Assembly: GCA_947453725.1 (NCBI GenBank)
Contig: CANGHH010000004.1
Span: 62,001 to 126,000, forward strand
Length of the DNA: 64,000 nucleotides
Reading direction: 5' to 3'
Origin: Betaproteobacteria bacterium
Lineage (GTDB): Bacteria > Pseudomonadota > Gammaproteobacteria > Burkholderiales > Burkholderiaceae_C
The notes below the pieces were generated by a model. It worked only from the letters and a program-made list of their open reading frames with translations. It had not been told where the DNA came from and did no database searches. The position numbers were made by a program, and so were the translations under genes. This document shows, one piece after another, positions 16,492 to 25,183 of the stretch (the first letter of the stretch is position 1; every line of letters starts with the position of its first letter).

Positions 16492-16899
16492 TCAGTGGTG
16501 GTGACCGTCGTGGTCGTGGTCGTGGTCGTGCGCATGACCATCGTGGTCATGACCGTGGTGGTCGCGCTCTGGCGGTGCTTCGGCTTCGCCGTAGCCCAGC
16601 ATCACCGCCTCCATCACCTTGCGCATCGGGTCTTCGTTCAAGGCCACCTGGCCGGCCAGGAAACCGGCCAGCCGCGCCAGCACCAGCGACTGCATGGCCA
16701 TCGTGCGATAGCCGTTCTGGTCGACCACCCGATCGGCATCGGCCACGCAGCGCTGCAGCAGGTCCTTGAACAGGCCGTCGAGATAGCGGTTCATCTCGCC
16801 GCCCGCCGAGGGCTGCTCCAGCATCGCCTGGCTGTGGACCCGGAAACGCTGGTAGAGATCGCTCTCGATCCGGTCTTCGGGTTCCAGGTCGCCGCACAT
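16492..16899 (-). CDS. Small protein with a histidine-rich C-terminal tail
   Basis: This 135-residue protein has a helical, mostly charged N-terminal domain of about 110 residues and no recognised family. Its tail of about 25 residues alternates His and Asp/Gly and contains 12 histidines, ending in HHH. Such tails bind Ni, Co, Zn or Cu and occur on metallochaperones such as HypB, SlyD and some CobW proteins. It starts 2 bp after the stop of the second small cupin, so it is in the same operon. A metal-storage or metal-delivery role for the adjacent cupin proteins is the natural hypothesis; nothing in the sequence identifies the metal. Confidence 0.75.
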   Translation of the reverse strand: MCGDLEPEDRIESDLYQRFRVHSQAMLEQPSAGGEMNRYLDGLFKDLLQRCVADADRVVDQNGYRTMAMQSLVLARLAGFLAGQVALNEDPMRKVMEAVMLGYGEAEAPPERDHHGHDHDGHAHDHDHDHDGHHH

Positions 16900-16900
16900 C

Positions 16901-17461
16901 TCAGAAGCCTTCAGCGCGTTCGAGCTGCTCGAACCAGTCGAAGCCCATCGGCTTCACGATGCGGCTGTTGACGACCACGATGCGGGCCTCGTTGTCGGGG
17001 TCGCTGTTGAAGTGCTGGTGCGCGCAGTACGGCGGGATGTAGACGAAGTCGCCCTGGCTCCATTCGAAGCGCTTGGGGGTTTCTTCCCAGCTGAATTCGA
17101 ATTCGTCCTTGCAGTCGAAGCGCACGTCCCAGTGCAGGTCGTAGCCGCTGCCTTCGACGACGAAGAAGATCTCTTCGGTCAGGTGGCGGTGCTTGCCGCT
17201 GGCCTTGCCGGCGGGCAGGAACTGCTGGTAGATGTCCAGGCAGCATTCCTTGGTCTGCATCTGCTCGTGGATGATGTGCTTGATCAGGCCGTCGGGCGAA
17301 CGCTCGAAGGGCATGTCGGCGGCCTTCACCACGCCCATGCGGCCCTCGTACTCTTCCCGGAATGCCGCCGAGGCTTCCAGCGCCTGGGCGAAGAAGTCCA
17401 CCTCGCGGGTGGCGGCGTGGGCGCGGGCGCGCTCGATGGCGTCAACGATTTGCTTGGTCAT
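16901..17461 (-). CDS. Cupin-domain protein (small, type A)
   Basis: This 186-residue protein has a single cupin barrel. Motif 1 is complete (SGKHRHLTEEIFFVVEGSG, with HxH and Glu) and motif 2 reads IPPYCAHQHFNSDP with its His, so a mononuclear metal site is intact. Cupins of this class include oxygenases, isomerases and decarboxylases acting on small carbon compounds. It forms a pair with the next upstream cupin (12 bp apart). A homologous pair exists at 38.7-40.0 kb, where this protein matches the one at 38748. It may be one subunit of a two-cupin enzyme. Confidence 0.88.
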   Translation of the reverse strand: MTKQIVDAIERARAHAATREVDFFAQALEASAAFREEYEGRMGVVKAADMPFERSPDGLIKHIIHEQMQTKECCLDIYQQFLPAGKASGKHRHLTEEIFFVVEGSGYDLHWDVRFDCKDEFEFSWEETPKRFEWSQGDFVYIPPYCAHQHFNSDPDNEARIVVVNSRIVKPMGFDWFEQLERAEGF

Positions 17462-17473
17462 GTTCGGCTCGAC

Positions 17474-18040
17474 TCAGATGTGGGTGGGCGGCGTGTAGTT
17501 CTCTTGCGCCAGCGACTCGGGGTCCTTCGGCGGATAGGCCACCACCTTCTGGAACAGCATGTGCATGAACAGGAACAGCGGCTTGGCCTTCATGATCAGC
17601 ACGATGCTTTCGTCATCGGGGTCGTCGTTGAAGTGCTGGTGGACGCAGCCGTTCTCGACGATCAGCGCGTCGCCAGCTTCCCAGTCCAGGCGCTTGCCGT
17701 CGTGGACGTCGTGGCCCTTGCCCTTGAGGACGAAGAACACGGCGCTGTTCATGTGGCCGTGCTTCTGGCCGTAGCCGCCGGGGGCGTAGACGTCGAGGTG
17801 CGCCTCGATGCTCTGCGCCACCTTGACGGCCTGCGGGTTGATGATCTTCTTGCCGAAGTTCTGCGGTCCGCCCTTCCACTTCCAGTCCTTGGACTTGTAG
17901 ACGCGCGGCTGGCTGAACAGTTCGTTCACCAGTTCGCCGTAGGTTCCTTCGAGTGCGCGCACGAAGACGCGCTTCTTGCTCCAGCGTTCCCAGACGGCTT
18001 CGTCGGCCGGCGGCGGGGTTGTGGCTTGCGTATCAGACAT
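17474..18040 (-). CDS. Cupin-domain protein (small, type B)
   Basis: This 188-residue single-domain cupin has motif 1 GQKHGHMNSAVFFVLKGKG, with HxH present but the usual Glu replaced by Ser/Ala, and motif 2 VENGCVHQHFNDDPDD with its His. The protein therefore has a three-histidine, Glu-less metal site, as seen in some cupin dioxygenases. A distinctive segment KDRVFVRxxxG-like (KKRVFVRALEGTYGEL) near residue 25 is shared with the cupin at 39364, its counterpart in the second module. It lies between an SBP gene and its partner cupin in one operon. Confidence 0.88.
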   Translation of the reverse strand: MSDTQATTPPPADEAVWERWSKKRVFVRALEGTYGELVNELFSQPRVYKSKDWKWKGGPQNFGKKIINPQAVKVAQSIEAHLDVYAPGGYGQKHGHMNSAVFFVLKGKGHDVHDGKRLDWEAGDALIVENGCVHQHFNDDPDDESIVLIMKAKPLFLFMHMLFQKVVAYPPKDPESLAQENYTPPTHI

Positions 18041-18069
18041 ACAGGTTCTCCATCGGGTACGGTTTCATT

Positions 18070-19143
18070 TCACTTGGCCATGAACAGCTTGTCCCACAGC
18101 TGCTGCCACTTGTCGCTCTCGTCCAGCACCACGGCGGGATCGAGCACCACGTAATTCAGACCGCTGGTCTCGGTCTTCACGGCCCGGCTGATCGGCGTGC
18201 GGCCCATGCCGGCCAGCATCTCCTGCGCCTCGGGCGACAGCATGAAGTCGGCGAACAGCAGCGCCGCGTGCGGATGCGGCGCGTTGCGCGACACGCCGAC
18301 GCCCTGCGGCCGCGCGAGCATCGGCTCGACAGGCGCCCAGTCCACTGGCGCGCCGCGCTTCTTGAAGGACTGTGCATTGGCCTGGTAAGCGGTCAGGCCG
18401 ACTTCGACCTCGCCCGAAGAGATCAATTGCGCCAGCAGCACGTGGCCCTTGCGCATGTCGGGCTTCATCGCCCCGAGCTTGCGGAAGTAGTCCATCGCGC
18501 GCGCCTCGCCCCAGGCCTTGGCCACGCCGCCCATCCATTCGGCGTCGGTGGCCTCCAGCGAGATGCGGCCCTTCCACTTCGGGTCGAGGAAGCCTTCGTA
18601 GGTCTTGGGCAGGTCGGCCGCCTTGACCTTGTTGGTGTTGTAGGCCACGACGAAAAAGTTCAGCCGGTCGGGCACCCACATGCCGTGCCGGGGCAGAGCC
18701 GCGGCCGGGATGTCGGCGGTGTAGGGGCTGTGGAATTCGGCCAGCACCTGCTCGCGCGCCAGCGATTCCATCTCCGGCGCGTTGGTCTCGATGGCGTCCA
18801 CCACAAACCGCTTGCCGCGTGTTTCGGTGATGGCCCGCTGGACCACGGCGTCGCTGACGGCGCGCCACATCTGGACCTTGATGCCGTACTTCTTCTCGAA
18901 GGCCTCGATCAGCGGGCCGGCCTCGGTCGGCGCCAGCGAGCTGTAGACCGCGACCACGCCTTCCTGCCGGGCCTTGTCGACCAGCCGCTGCTGGCGGTCT
19001 GCGCCCTTGTAGGTGTAGATCGCCGGCCCCGGCGATGCCGCGGGCCCGGCTGCGCAGGCCGCATCAGGCAGGCCGCCGATGGCGAACCCGCAGGCCATGG
19101 CCAGCAGCGATCCGCCGAGGCGCGATTTCCATCGAGCTTGCAC
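18070..19143 (-). CDS. ABC transporter substrate-binding protein (family 1, Fe3+/AfuA-like), SBP 1
   Basis: This 357-residue periplasmic binding protein has a signal peptide with AACA-type cleavage near residue 31. Typical features are YKGADRQQRLVDKA at the mature N terminus, AYNTNKVKAADLPKTYEGF in the hinge region and MLSPEAQEMLAGMGRTP near the C terminus. The start is the GTG at 19143, which has GGAG upstream and puts a good signal peptide first; an in-frame ATG at 19248 would add 35 residues and overlap the operator region. It heads the leftward operon with two cupins. No ABC membrane genes are adjacent, so it may share the ABC transporter at 44-47 kb. Confidence 0.85.
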   Translation of the reverse strand: MQARWKSRLGGSLLAMACGFAIGGLPDAACAAGPAASPGPAIYTYKGADRQQRLVDKARQEGVVAVYSSLAPTEAGPLIEAFEKKYGIKVQMWRAVSDAVVQRAITETRGKRFVVDAIETNAPEMESLAREQVLAEFHSPYTADIPAAALPRHGMWVPDRLNFFVVAYNTNKVKAADLPKTYEGFLDPKWKGRISLEATDAEWMGGVAKAWGEARAMDYFRKLGAMKPDMRKGHVLLAQLISSGEVEVGLTAYQANAQSFKKRGAPVDWAPVEPMLARPQGVGVSRNAPHPHAALLFADFMLSPEAQEMLAGMGRTPISRAVKTETSGLNYVVLDPAVVLDESDKWQQLWDKLFMAK

Positions 19144-19193
19144 CGTCAGTCTCCGGTTGTGGGTGGCTTTCCTGACACCGAGGAAAGCTCGTT

Positions 19194-19222
19194 TTGACGA
19201 CCTCAAAAGTGTATGTTCAAAT
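19194..19222 (+). promoter_or_regulatory. Promoter of the bicupin/EutA-like operon
   Basis: TTGACG (19194-19199) and TCAAAT (19217-19222) are separated by 17 bp, with a predicted start near 19229, just before the tandem operators. On the other strand TTGAAC (19220-19215) with TCAAAA (19197-19192), also 17 bp apart, could drive the divergent SBP gene, so the two promoters would overlap. Confidence 0.5.
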
Positions 19223-19230
19223 CGACCGCG

Positions 19231-19266
19231 GTTCAAATAAAAGAACAACGTTCCTCATGAAGGAAC
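19231..19266. promoter_or_regulatory. Tandem palindromic operator, copy 2 (divergent promoter)
   Basis: GTTCAAATAAAAGAAC (19231-19246, shorter arms) and GTTCCTCATGAAGGAAC (19250-19266, perfect arms) sit side by side with centres about 20 bp apart. They occupy the 171-bp gap between the divergent SBP (start 19143) and bicupin (start 19315) genes. One regulator bound here could control both directions. The second element is almost identical to one in copy 4 near 37.5 kb. Confidence 0.7.
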
Positions 19267-19314
19267 AGCCGCCAGCGCACAAACCCGGATTCAGACCGCA
19301 TTCAAAGGACGACG

Positions 19315-20559
19315 ATGCCGCACGACAAAGACCTGACCCACTGGCACGAGCCCTCGGGCAACAAGAAAGCCGGCTTCGGCGAATTCCGCAAGCAGCCCAC
19401 GCCCTACGACGCCTTCATGGAAAGCGAAGGCATCCCGGTGTTCCGCGACATCGGCATCTCCAAGGTGCAGAACCTGCCGCTGTTCCCGTGGAAGCGCACT
19501 GGCGGCAAGGGCCACTTCATCCAGCTGCTGGGCACCGAGACGAAGTGGGGCTGCTTCGTCGTCGAAGTGCCGCCGGCCGGCGCGCTGCACGCGCAGAAGC
19601 ACATGTACGAGGAGATCTACCTCGTCGTCGAAGGCCGCGGCACCACCGAGGTCTGGCAGGAAGGCGACACCAAGAAGCATGTCTTCGAATGGCAGCAGGG
19701 TTCGATGTTCTCGATCCCGATGAATGCCTGGTTCCGCATCGTCAACGCCACCAACAGCGGCGCGCTGCTGCTGGCCGGCAACACCGCGCCCAATGTGTTG
19801 AACATGATCAACAACGTCGAGGCGGTGTTCAACAACCCCTTCGTGTTCCGCGACCGCTTCAATGGCGCCGACGACTTCTTCAAGGCCAAGGACGAGATCG
19901 AGCCCGACCCGGTCCGCGGCCTGGCGATGCGCCGCACCAACTTCATCCCCGACATCGTGAATTGCGAGCTGCCGCTGGACAACCGGCGCAGCCCGGGCTG
20001 GCGCCGTGTCGAGCCCTTCATGACCAACAACCAGTTCTATTACTGGATCGGCCAGCACGAACACGGCCGCTACAGCAAGGCCCACGCGCACACCAGCGCG
20101 GCGATCCTGATCTGCGTCAAGGGCAAGGGCTACACCTACAGCTGGCCCGAGCGGGTCGGCGAACAGCCTTGGGCCACCGGCCAGGCCGACAAGGTCAGGC
20201 GCGTGGACTACGAGCCGGTGGGCATCGTGTCGGCCGCGCCGGGCGGCGCGCGCTGGTACCACCAGCACTTCAGCGCCGGCGAGGACCCGCTGCGCCTGAC
20301 CGCCTGGTTCGGCCCGCACAACCCGGGCCGCGACCCCGGTGCACCGGGCGCCAAGCACACCGACTACACGGCGATGGACGTCACCGAAGGCGGCACCTCG
20401 ATCCCCTACTGGATGGAAGACCCCCACCTGCGCCAGGAATACGAATCACGGCTGGCCAGCCACGGCATCGCGACCCGGATGGACCCGTCCTGGTACCTCA
20501 AGCCCGAAGGCGTCGAAGCCAAGAAGAGCATCGACGGCCCGGTGGGCGCGGCGGGGTGA
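19315..20559 (+). CDS. Bicupin protein with one degenerate cupin domain
   Basis: This 414-residue protein has two cupin domains, of the general size and layout of gentisate dioxygenase-like bicupins. Domain 1 (about residues 75-155) has lost most of its metal ligands: motif 1 reads AQKHMYEEIYLVVEGRG and motif 2 reads IPMNAWFRIVN with no His. Domain 2 (about 250-335) keeps KAHAHTSAAILICVKGKG and RWYHQHFSAG but lacks the Glu. A metal site is therefore likely only in domain 2. The start at 19315 has AAGGA 5 bp upstream. Its stop overlaps the GTG start of the EutA-like gene, so the two are coupled. Real substrate unknown; ring-cleaving dioxygenase is possible, not established. Confidence 0.85.
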   Translation: MPHDKDLTHWHEPSGNKKAGFGEFRKQPTPYDAFMESEGIPVFRDIGISKVQNLPLFPWKRTGGKGHFIQLLGTETKWGCFVVEVPPAGALHAQKHMYEEIYLVVEGRGTTEVWQEGDTKKHVFEWQQGSMFSIPMNAWFRIVNATNSGALLLAGNTAPNVLNMINNVEAVFNNPFVFRDRFNGADDFFKAKDEIEPDPVRGLAMRRTNFIPDIVNCELPLDNRRSPGWRRVEPFMTNNQFYYWIGQHEHGRYSKAHAHTSAAILICVKGKGYTYSWPERVGEQPWATGQADKVRRVDYEPVGIVSAAPGGARWYHQHFSAGEDPLRLTAWFGPHNPGRDPGAPGAKHTDYTAMDVTEGGTSIPYWMEDPHLRQEYESRLASHGIATRMDPSWYLKPEGVEAKKSIDGPVGAAG

Positions 20560-22130
20560 GCGGGCCGCAGGGCGCTGCGGCGCCCGAACCCGCTTCAGCC
20601 GAAGGCCGCGTCTTCTTCAGCAATGTCCGCCGCAGCCTGGAATTCGAAGACGAGATCGTGCTCGTCAGCGTCGGTGTCGACATCGGTTCGTCGACCTCGC
20701 ACCTGGTGTTTTCGCGGCTGCGGCTGGAGCGGCTGGACAACCGCTACATCGTCGCCGAGCGCCTGGTGCTGCACGAGAGCGAGGTCCTGCTGACGCCCTA
20801 CGCCACGGCTGCTGATGCGGCCGACGGCGAGGTGACGATCGACGCCGTGGCGCTGCGCGCCTTCGTCGACGCGCAGTACGCGCTGGCCGGCGTCACGCCC
20901 GAAACCATCGACAGCGGCGCGCTGATCCTGACCGGCGTCGCGGTGCGGCGCAGCAACGCCAGGGCCATCGCCGACGTCTTCGCGGCGCAGGCGGGCAAGT
21001 TCGTCGCCGTCAGTGCCGGCGACGCGCTGGAAACCACGCTGGCCGCGATGGGCTCGGGCGCCGCGGCGCGCAGCATCCGCGACGACGCGCGGGTGATGAA
21101 CATCGACATCGGCGGCGGCACCAGCAAGATCGCCGTCTGCGCGAACGGTGCGGTGCTGACACAGACCGCCATCGACATCGGCGCGCGCATCGTCAGCTTC
21201 GACGCCGAGGGCCGCGTCCTGCGCGTCGAGGCCGCCGGCCAGCGGCTGGCCGCCGAAGTCGGCCTGGCCTTGACGGTGGGCGAAGTGCCGGCTGCCGCCG
21301 GTATCGCCCAACTGGTCGAGCGCATGGCCGAGCGCCTGTTCGAGGCGCTGCAAGGGCCGGGTCTCAGCCCAGGGACTGCCGCGCTGCTGCGTCTGGAGCC
21401 GCTCGCGCAGGCGCTGCAACCCGAGGTCGTGATGTTCTCGGGCGGCGTCTCCGAGTACGTCTACGGCCGCGAGGCGCAGGACTACGGCGACCTCGGCCCG
21501 GCACTGGCGCGCGCCATCCTGCGCCACGTGCAGGCCTGGGGACCGCGCATCGTCGAACCCGACCAGGGCATCCGCGCCACCGTGGTCGGCGCTTCGCAGT
21601 ACACGATCCAGGTCAGCGGCGCGACCATCTTCGTCGAACCGCAGACCGCGCTGCCGCTGCGCAACCTGCCGGTCATCACGCCCGATCTGCCACTGGCCGA
21701 CGAGGTGGTCGACGCCGGCGAGGTGGCCGCCGCAGTGCGCGCAGCGCTCAGAGCGATGGACCTGCACGCGGGCGAACAAGCGGTGGCGCTCTGCTACCGC
21801 TGGCAGGGTTCGGCCAGCTACGGCCGGCTGGACGCCTTCTGCCGCGGCGTGGCCGCCGGCCTGCAGGCGATTGCCGACCACAGTGCCACGGCACCCTTCG
21901 TGCTGGTCGGCGACGGCGACATCGGTGGGCTGGTCGGCATCCACCTGCACAGCGAGCTGAAGCTGGCGCAGCCGCTGGTCTCGATCGACGGCATCGTGCT
22001 GCAGGCCTTCGACTACATCGACATCGGCGCGCTGCTCGACACCTCGGGCGCGGTGCCGGTGGTCATCAAGAGCCTGGTCTTTCCGCAGACGACCGCGCTG
22101 GGCCGCAGCGGGCCGCAGGCGCTGCGCTGA
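20556..22130 (+). CDS. EutA-family actin-fold ATPase (copy A)
   Basis: This 524-residue protein is homologous across its length to EutA, the ATPase that reactivates B12-dependent ethanolamine ammonia-lyase. Phosphate-1 motif VGVDIGSSTSHLVFSR is at residues 39-54, phosphate-2 NIDIGGGTSKIAV near 184, adenosine-type MFSGGVSEYVYGRE near 292 and the family C terminus DYIDIGALLD...VIKSLVFP. It is about 55 residues longer than enteric EutA, mainly at the N terminus. The GTG start overlaps the bicupin stop (GTGA). No EutB/EutC or microcompartment gene is in the window, so its client is likely something else; the coupled bicupin is the obvious candidate. A paralogue lies at 27913-29697. Confidence 0.88.
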   Translation: MSGPQGAAAPEPASAEGRVFFSNVRRSLEFEDEIVLVSVGVDIGSSTSHLVFSRLRLERLDNRYIVAERLVLHESEVLLTPYATAADAADGEVTIDAVALRAFVDAQYALAGVTPETIDSGALILTGVAVRRSNARAIADVFAAQAGKFVAVSAGDALETTLAAMGSGAAARSIRDDARVMNIDIGGGTSKIAVCANGAVLTQTAIDIGARIVSFDAEGRVLRVEAAGQRLAAEVGLALTVGEVPAAAGIAQLVERMAERLFEALQGPGLSPGTAALLRLEPLAQALQPEVVMFSGGVSEYVYGREAQDYGDLGPALARAILRHVQAWGPRIVEPDQGIRATVVGASQYTIQVSGATIFVEPQTALPLRNLPVITPDLPLADEVVDAGEVAAAVRAALRAMDLHAGEQAVALCYRWQGSASYGRLDAFCRGVAAGLQAIADHSATAPFVLVGDGDIGGLVGIHLHSELKLAQPLVSIDGIVLQAFDYIDIGALLDTSGAVPVVIKSLVFPQTTALGRSGPQALR

Positions 22131-22145
22131 CGGCAGCCGCCTGCC

Positions 22146-23201
22146 ATGCTGCTGGACAGCGCGAGCGGCGGCCATGCCTGGCAAGTGCTCTACCCACCGA
22201 TCCAGTGCCATGACAGCGGCTGGCTGGAGGTCGGCGACGGCCACGCCCTGCACTGGGACGTCAGCGGCAACCCGGCCGGCCAGCCGGCCTTGTTCGTCCA
22301 CGGCGGGCCGGGCGCCGGCTGCACGCCGGACGACCGGCGCTGGTTCGATCCCCGGGCTTACCGCATCGTGGTCTTCGACCAGCGTGGCGCCGGACTTTCG
22401 CGGGCGCAGGACCCGCTGCACGCCAACACCCCGGCGCACGCGGTGGCCGACATCGAGGCGCTGCGCGTGCACCTGGGCGTCGAGCGCTGGCTGCTCTTCG
22501 GCGGCAGCTGGGGCGCCACGCTGGCGCTGGCCTATGCGCAGCAGCATCCGCCGCGCGTGCGGGCCCTGGTGCTGCGCGGCGTGTTCACCGGCCGGGCCAG
22601 CGAAAGGCGCTGGCTGTATGGCGACCAGGGTGCCGCGCTGCGCCACCCGGCCGCCTGGCAGCGGCTGCGCGAGGCGGTCGGCGCAGCGCCGGGCGACGAC
22701 CTGCTGCTGGCGGCGCAAGCCCGCCTGCACGGCAGCGATGCCGCCGCCCGCGACGCCGCGGCCCAGGCCTGGTGGCGCTGGGAACAGGACCTGATGGACG
22801 CCGAAACCACCCACCCGCAGCCCCCTGCGCCACCCTGCGAAGCCGGGCAGGCGCTGCGCATGGCCCGGCTCGGCGTGCACCTCGCGATCAAGCGCTACTT
22901 TCTGACCGAAGGCGCCCTGCTGGCCGGTGCCGAGCGCCTGCGCGGGCTGCCCGGCGCCATCGTCCAGGGCAGCCGCGACCTCGTCACGCCGCCGGCCACC
23001 GCGCAGGCCCTGCACCGCGCCTGGCCGCGCGCGCAGTGGCACGGCGTGGCGGCGGCCGGCCATGCATCCAGCCACCCGGCCATCGCGCGTGCGCTGATCG
23101 CCGCGACCGACCACTTCGCGCAGGCCGATAGCGCCGCACCGAACACCCCCCGATCACCCGCCGGAGAGCGCCATGAACGAGCACGACCCTTCCTCGCCTG
23201 A
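22146..23201 (+). CDS. Proline iminopeptidase-like alpha/beta hydrolase
   Basis: This 351-residue protein has the signature set of the proline iminopeptidase family (S33): HGGPGAGCTPDDRRWFDP, FDQRGAGLS, and the nucleophile elbow GGSWGATLALAYAQ. The catalytic Asp lies in QGSRDLVTPP and the His in AAGHASS. Enzymes of this family release N-terminal proline, but close relatives hydrolyse other amides and esters. No signal peptide is seen. It follows the EutA-like gene by 15 bp and overlaps the next gene by 29 bp, so it is in the same operon; its true substrate here may be a pathway intermediate and not a peptide. Confidence 0.85.
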   Translation: MLLDSASGGHAWQVLYPPIQCHDSGWLEVGDGHALHWDVSGNPAGQPALFVHGGPGAGCTPDDRRWFDPRAYRIVVFDQRGAGLSRAQDPLHANTPAHAVADIEALRVHLGVERWLLFGGSWGATLALAYAQQHPPRVRALVLRGVFTGRASERRWLYGDQGAALRHPAAWQRLREAVGAAPGDDLLLAAQARLHGSDAAARDAAAQAWWRWEQDLMDAETTHPQPPAPPCEAGQALRMARLGVHLAIKRYFLTEGALLAGAERLRGLPGAIVQGSRDLVTPPATAQALHRAWPRAQWHGVAAAGHASSHPAIARALIAATDHFAQADSAAPNTPRSPAGERHERARPFLA

Positions 23202-25071
23202 ACCCGAACGCCGCGGCTTCCTGCGCCAGGCCGCCGCGCTGGCCGGCAGCGCCGCTGCGGCGGGGGCCGCCAGCGCGGCCGATGCGCCCGCCACGCCAGC
23301 CGCCAAGCCGGCCGCCGACGCCGCGCCCGGCGAACGCCTGATCGAGCGCCCGGGTTCGGACTTCATGATGGACGTGATCCGCACGCTGGGCCTGGAGTAC
23401 GTCACCACCAACCCGGGCAGCAGCTTTCGCAGCCTGCACGAAAGCCTGGTCAATTACGGCGGCAACAGCAAGCCGGAACTGCTGACCTGCCTGCACGAAG
23501 AAGCCGCCGTGGCCATGGCCCACGGCTACGCCAAGGCCGCCGGCAAGCCGATGGGCGTGTTCATGCACGGCAGCGTGGGCCTGCAGCACGCGGCGATGGC
23601 GGTCTACAACGCCTGGGTCGACCGCGTGCCCGTCATCATGTTCGCGGGCAACGGCATCGACGCCAACAAGCGCCGGCCCGGTACCGAATGGAACCACTCG
23701 GTGCAGGACCCGGCCGGGCTGGTGCGCGACTTCGTGAAGTGGGACGACGCGCCCGGCTCGCTGCAGCACTTCGCCGAGAGCACGGTGCGCGCCTACAAGA
23801 TCGCCACCACGCCGCCGATGGCCCCGGTGCTGATCACCGCCGACATCGAACTGCAGGAAGACGCCGTCCACGACACCGCGCTGAAGATCCCCAAGCTCAG
23901 CCGCAGCATCCCGGCGCAAGGCGACAGCGCCGCGCTGGCCGAGGCCGCGCGCTGCCTGGTGGAAGCGAAGAACCCGGTCATCGTGGCCGACCGCTGCGCG
24001 CGCGACCAGGCCGGCGTGGACTTGCTGGTGCAACTGGCCGAGCAACTGGGCGCGGCCGTGGTCGACATGGGCGGCCGGCTGAACTTCCCCAACCAGCACC
24101 CGCTGTGCCACAGCGAACGCCGCCGCGCGCTGGTGCGCGAAGCCGACGTGGTGCTGTTGCTGGAAGTGTCCGATCCCTGGGGCCAGTTCAACAGTTTTTC
24201 CGACCCGCACAAGATCCAGCGCTTCGTGGCGCAGACGGGCGTGAAGATCATCAACATCTCGATGCAGGACGTCTTCCTGCACAGCAACTACCAGGACTTC
24301 CAGCGCTACCAGGCGGCCGACCTGTCGATCAACGGCGACGCGCAGAGCAGCCTGGCGCCGCTGATCGAACAGGTCGCCAAGCGGATGACGCCCGAACACC
24401 AGCGCCAGGCCCAGGCCCGCGCGGCGGCGCTGGGCGCACAGGCCAAGACGGCGCGCACGCAATTGCTGGAGTCGGCGGCGCGCGGCTGGGACGCCAGCCC
24501 GGTCACCACCGCCCGGCTGGCGATGGAAACCTACGACGTCATCAAGGCCGAACCGTGGGCCCTGGTGGTCAGCGACCGCATCCCGTGGGCGCGTTCGCTG
24601 TGGCCGGCGACGAAGTACCACCAGATGCTGGGCGGCAGCGGCGGCCAGGGCGTGGGCTACGCCGCGCCGGGCGCCATCGGCGCGGCGCTGGCCAACCGCG
24701 ACAAGGGCCTGCTCAGCGTGAGCTTCCAGCCCGATGGCGACCTGATGTACGGCGCCGGCGTGCTGTGGACGGCAGCCCACCACCGCATCCCGCTGCTGAT
24801 GGTGATGCACAACAACCGCGGCTACTACCAGGAGGTGATGCACCTGCAGCGCATGGCCGCCCTGCACCGCCGCCGGCCCGACCAGGCGCTGATCGGCAAC
24901 GAGATCGACCACCCGGCCATCGATTACGCCAAGCTGGCACAGGCCCACGGCGTCTGGGCCGAAGGGCCGATCAGCGACCCGAAGTTGCTGAACGCCGCCT
25001 TGAAGCGCGCGCTGGCGGTGGTCAAGAGCGGCAGGCCGGCGCTGCTGGACGTGGTCTGCCAGGCGCGTTGA
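23173..25071 (+). CDS. ThDP-dependent enzyme with a Tat-like leader
   Basis: This 632-residue protein resembles the acetolactate synthase/benzoylformate decarboxylase superfamily. The N-terminal pyrimidine-binding domain has the conserved catalytic Glu in LTCLHEEAAVAMAHGYAKA (about residue 105), and the C-terminal domain has the Mg/ThDP motif as PDGDLMYG...VMHNNRGYY (about 518-548). The first 40 residues read ERRGFLRQAAALAGSAA followed by an ASAAD cleavage-like site, which looks like a twin-arginine signal. ThDP enzymes are normally cytosolic, so export of the folded holoenzyme would be unusual. Ribosome-binding site GGAGAG precedes the ATG. Reaction unknown; decarboxylation or ligation of a 2-oxoacid is expected. 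Confidence 0.85.
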   Translation: MNEHDPSSPEPERRGFLRQAAALAGSAAAAGAASAADAPATPAAKPAADAAPGERLIERPGSDFMMDVIRTLGLEYVTTNPGSSFRSLHESLVNYGGNSKPELLTCLHEEAAVAMAHGYAKAAGKPMGVFMHGSVGLQHAAMAVYNAWVDRVPVIMFAGNGIDANKRRPGTEWNHSVQDPAGLVRDFVKWDDAPGSLQHFAESTVRAYKIATTPPMAPVLITADIELQEDAVHDTALKIPKLSRSIPAQGDSAALAEAARCLVEAKNPVIVADRCARDQAGVDLLVQLAEQLGAAVVDMGGRLNFPNQHPLCHSERRRALVREADVVLLLEVSDPWGQFNSFSDPHKIQRFVAQTGVKIINISMQDVFLHSNYQDFQRYQAADLSINGDAQSSLAPLIEQVAKRMTPEHQRQAQARAAALGAQAKTARTQLLESAARGWDASPVTTARLAMETYDVIKAEPWALVVSDRIPWARSLWPATKYHQMLGGSGGQGVGYAAPGAIGAALANRDKGLLSVSFQPDGDLMYGAGVLWTAAHHRIPLLMVMHNNRGYYQEVMHLQRMAALHRRRPDQALIGNEIDHPAIDYAKLAQAHGVWAEGPISDPKLLNAALKRALAVVKSGRPALLDVVCQAR

Positions 25072-25183
25072 CGGACGGCGGAGAGGGACGGCGGCGAGGA
25101 ACGGCGATGCCCCCTAGGCAGGGCCTGCCGCTTTCCATGGTGGCGGGCTTATCGTTGCGGCATCCCGTCACCGAGTTGCCGCC

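Noticed and set aside
16492..16560. Microsatellite-like GTGGTC repeat DNA
   Set aside because: The repetitive bases are explained by the His/Asp-rich C terminus of the small protein, read in frame to a proper stop.
19315..20559. Annotating the bicupin as gentisate 1,2-dioxygenase
   Set aside because: Metal ligands of domain 1 are missing and Glu is absent in domain 2. Only a general bicupin assignment is supported.
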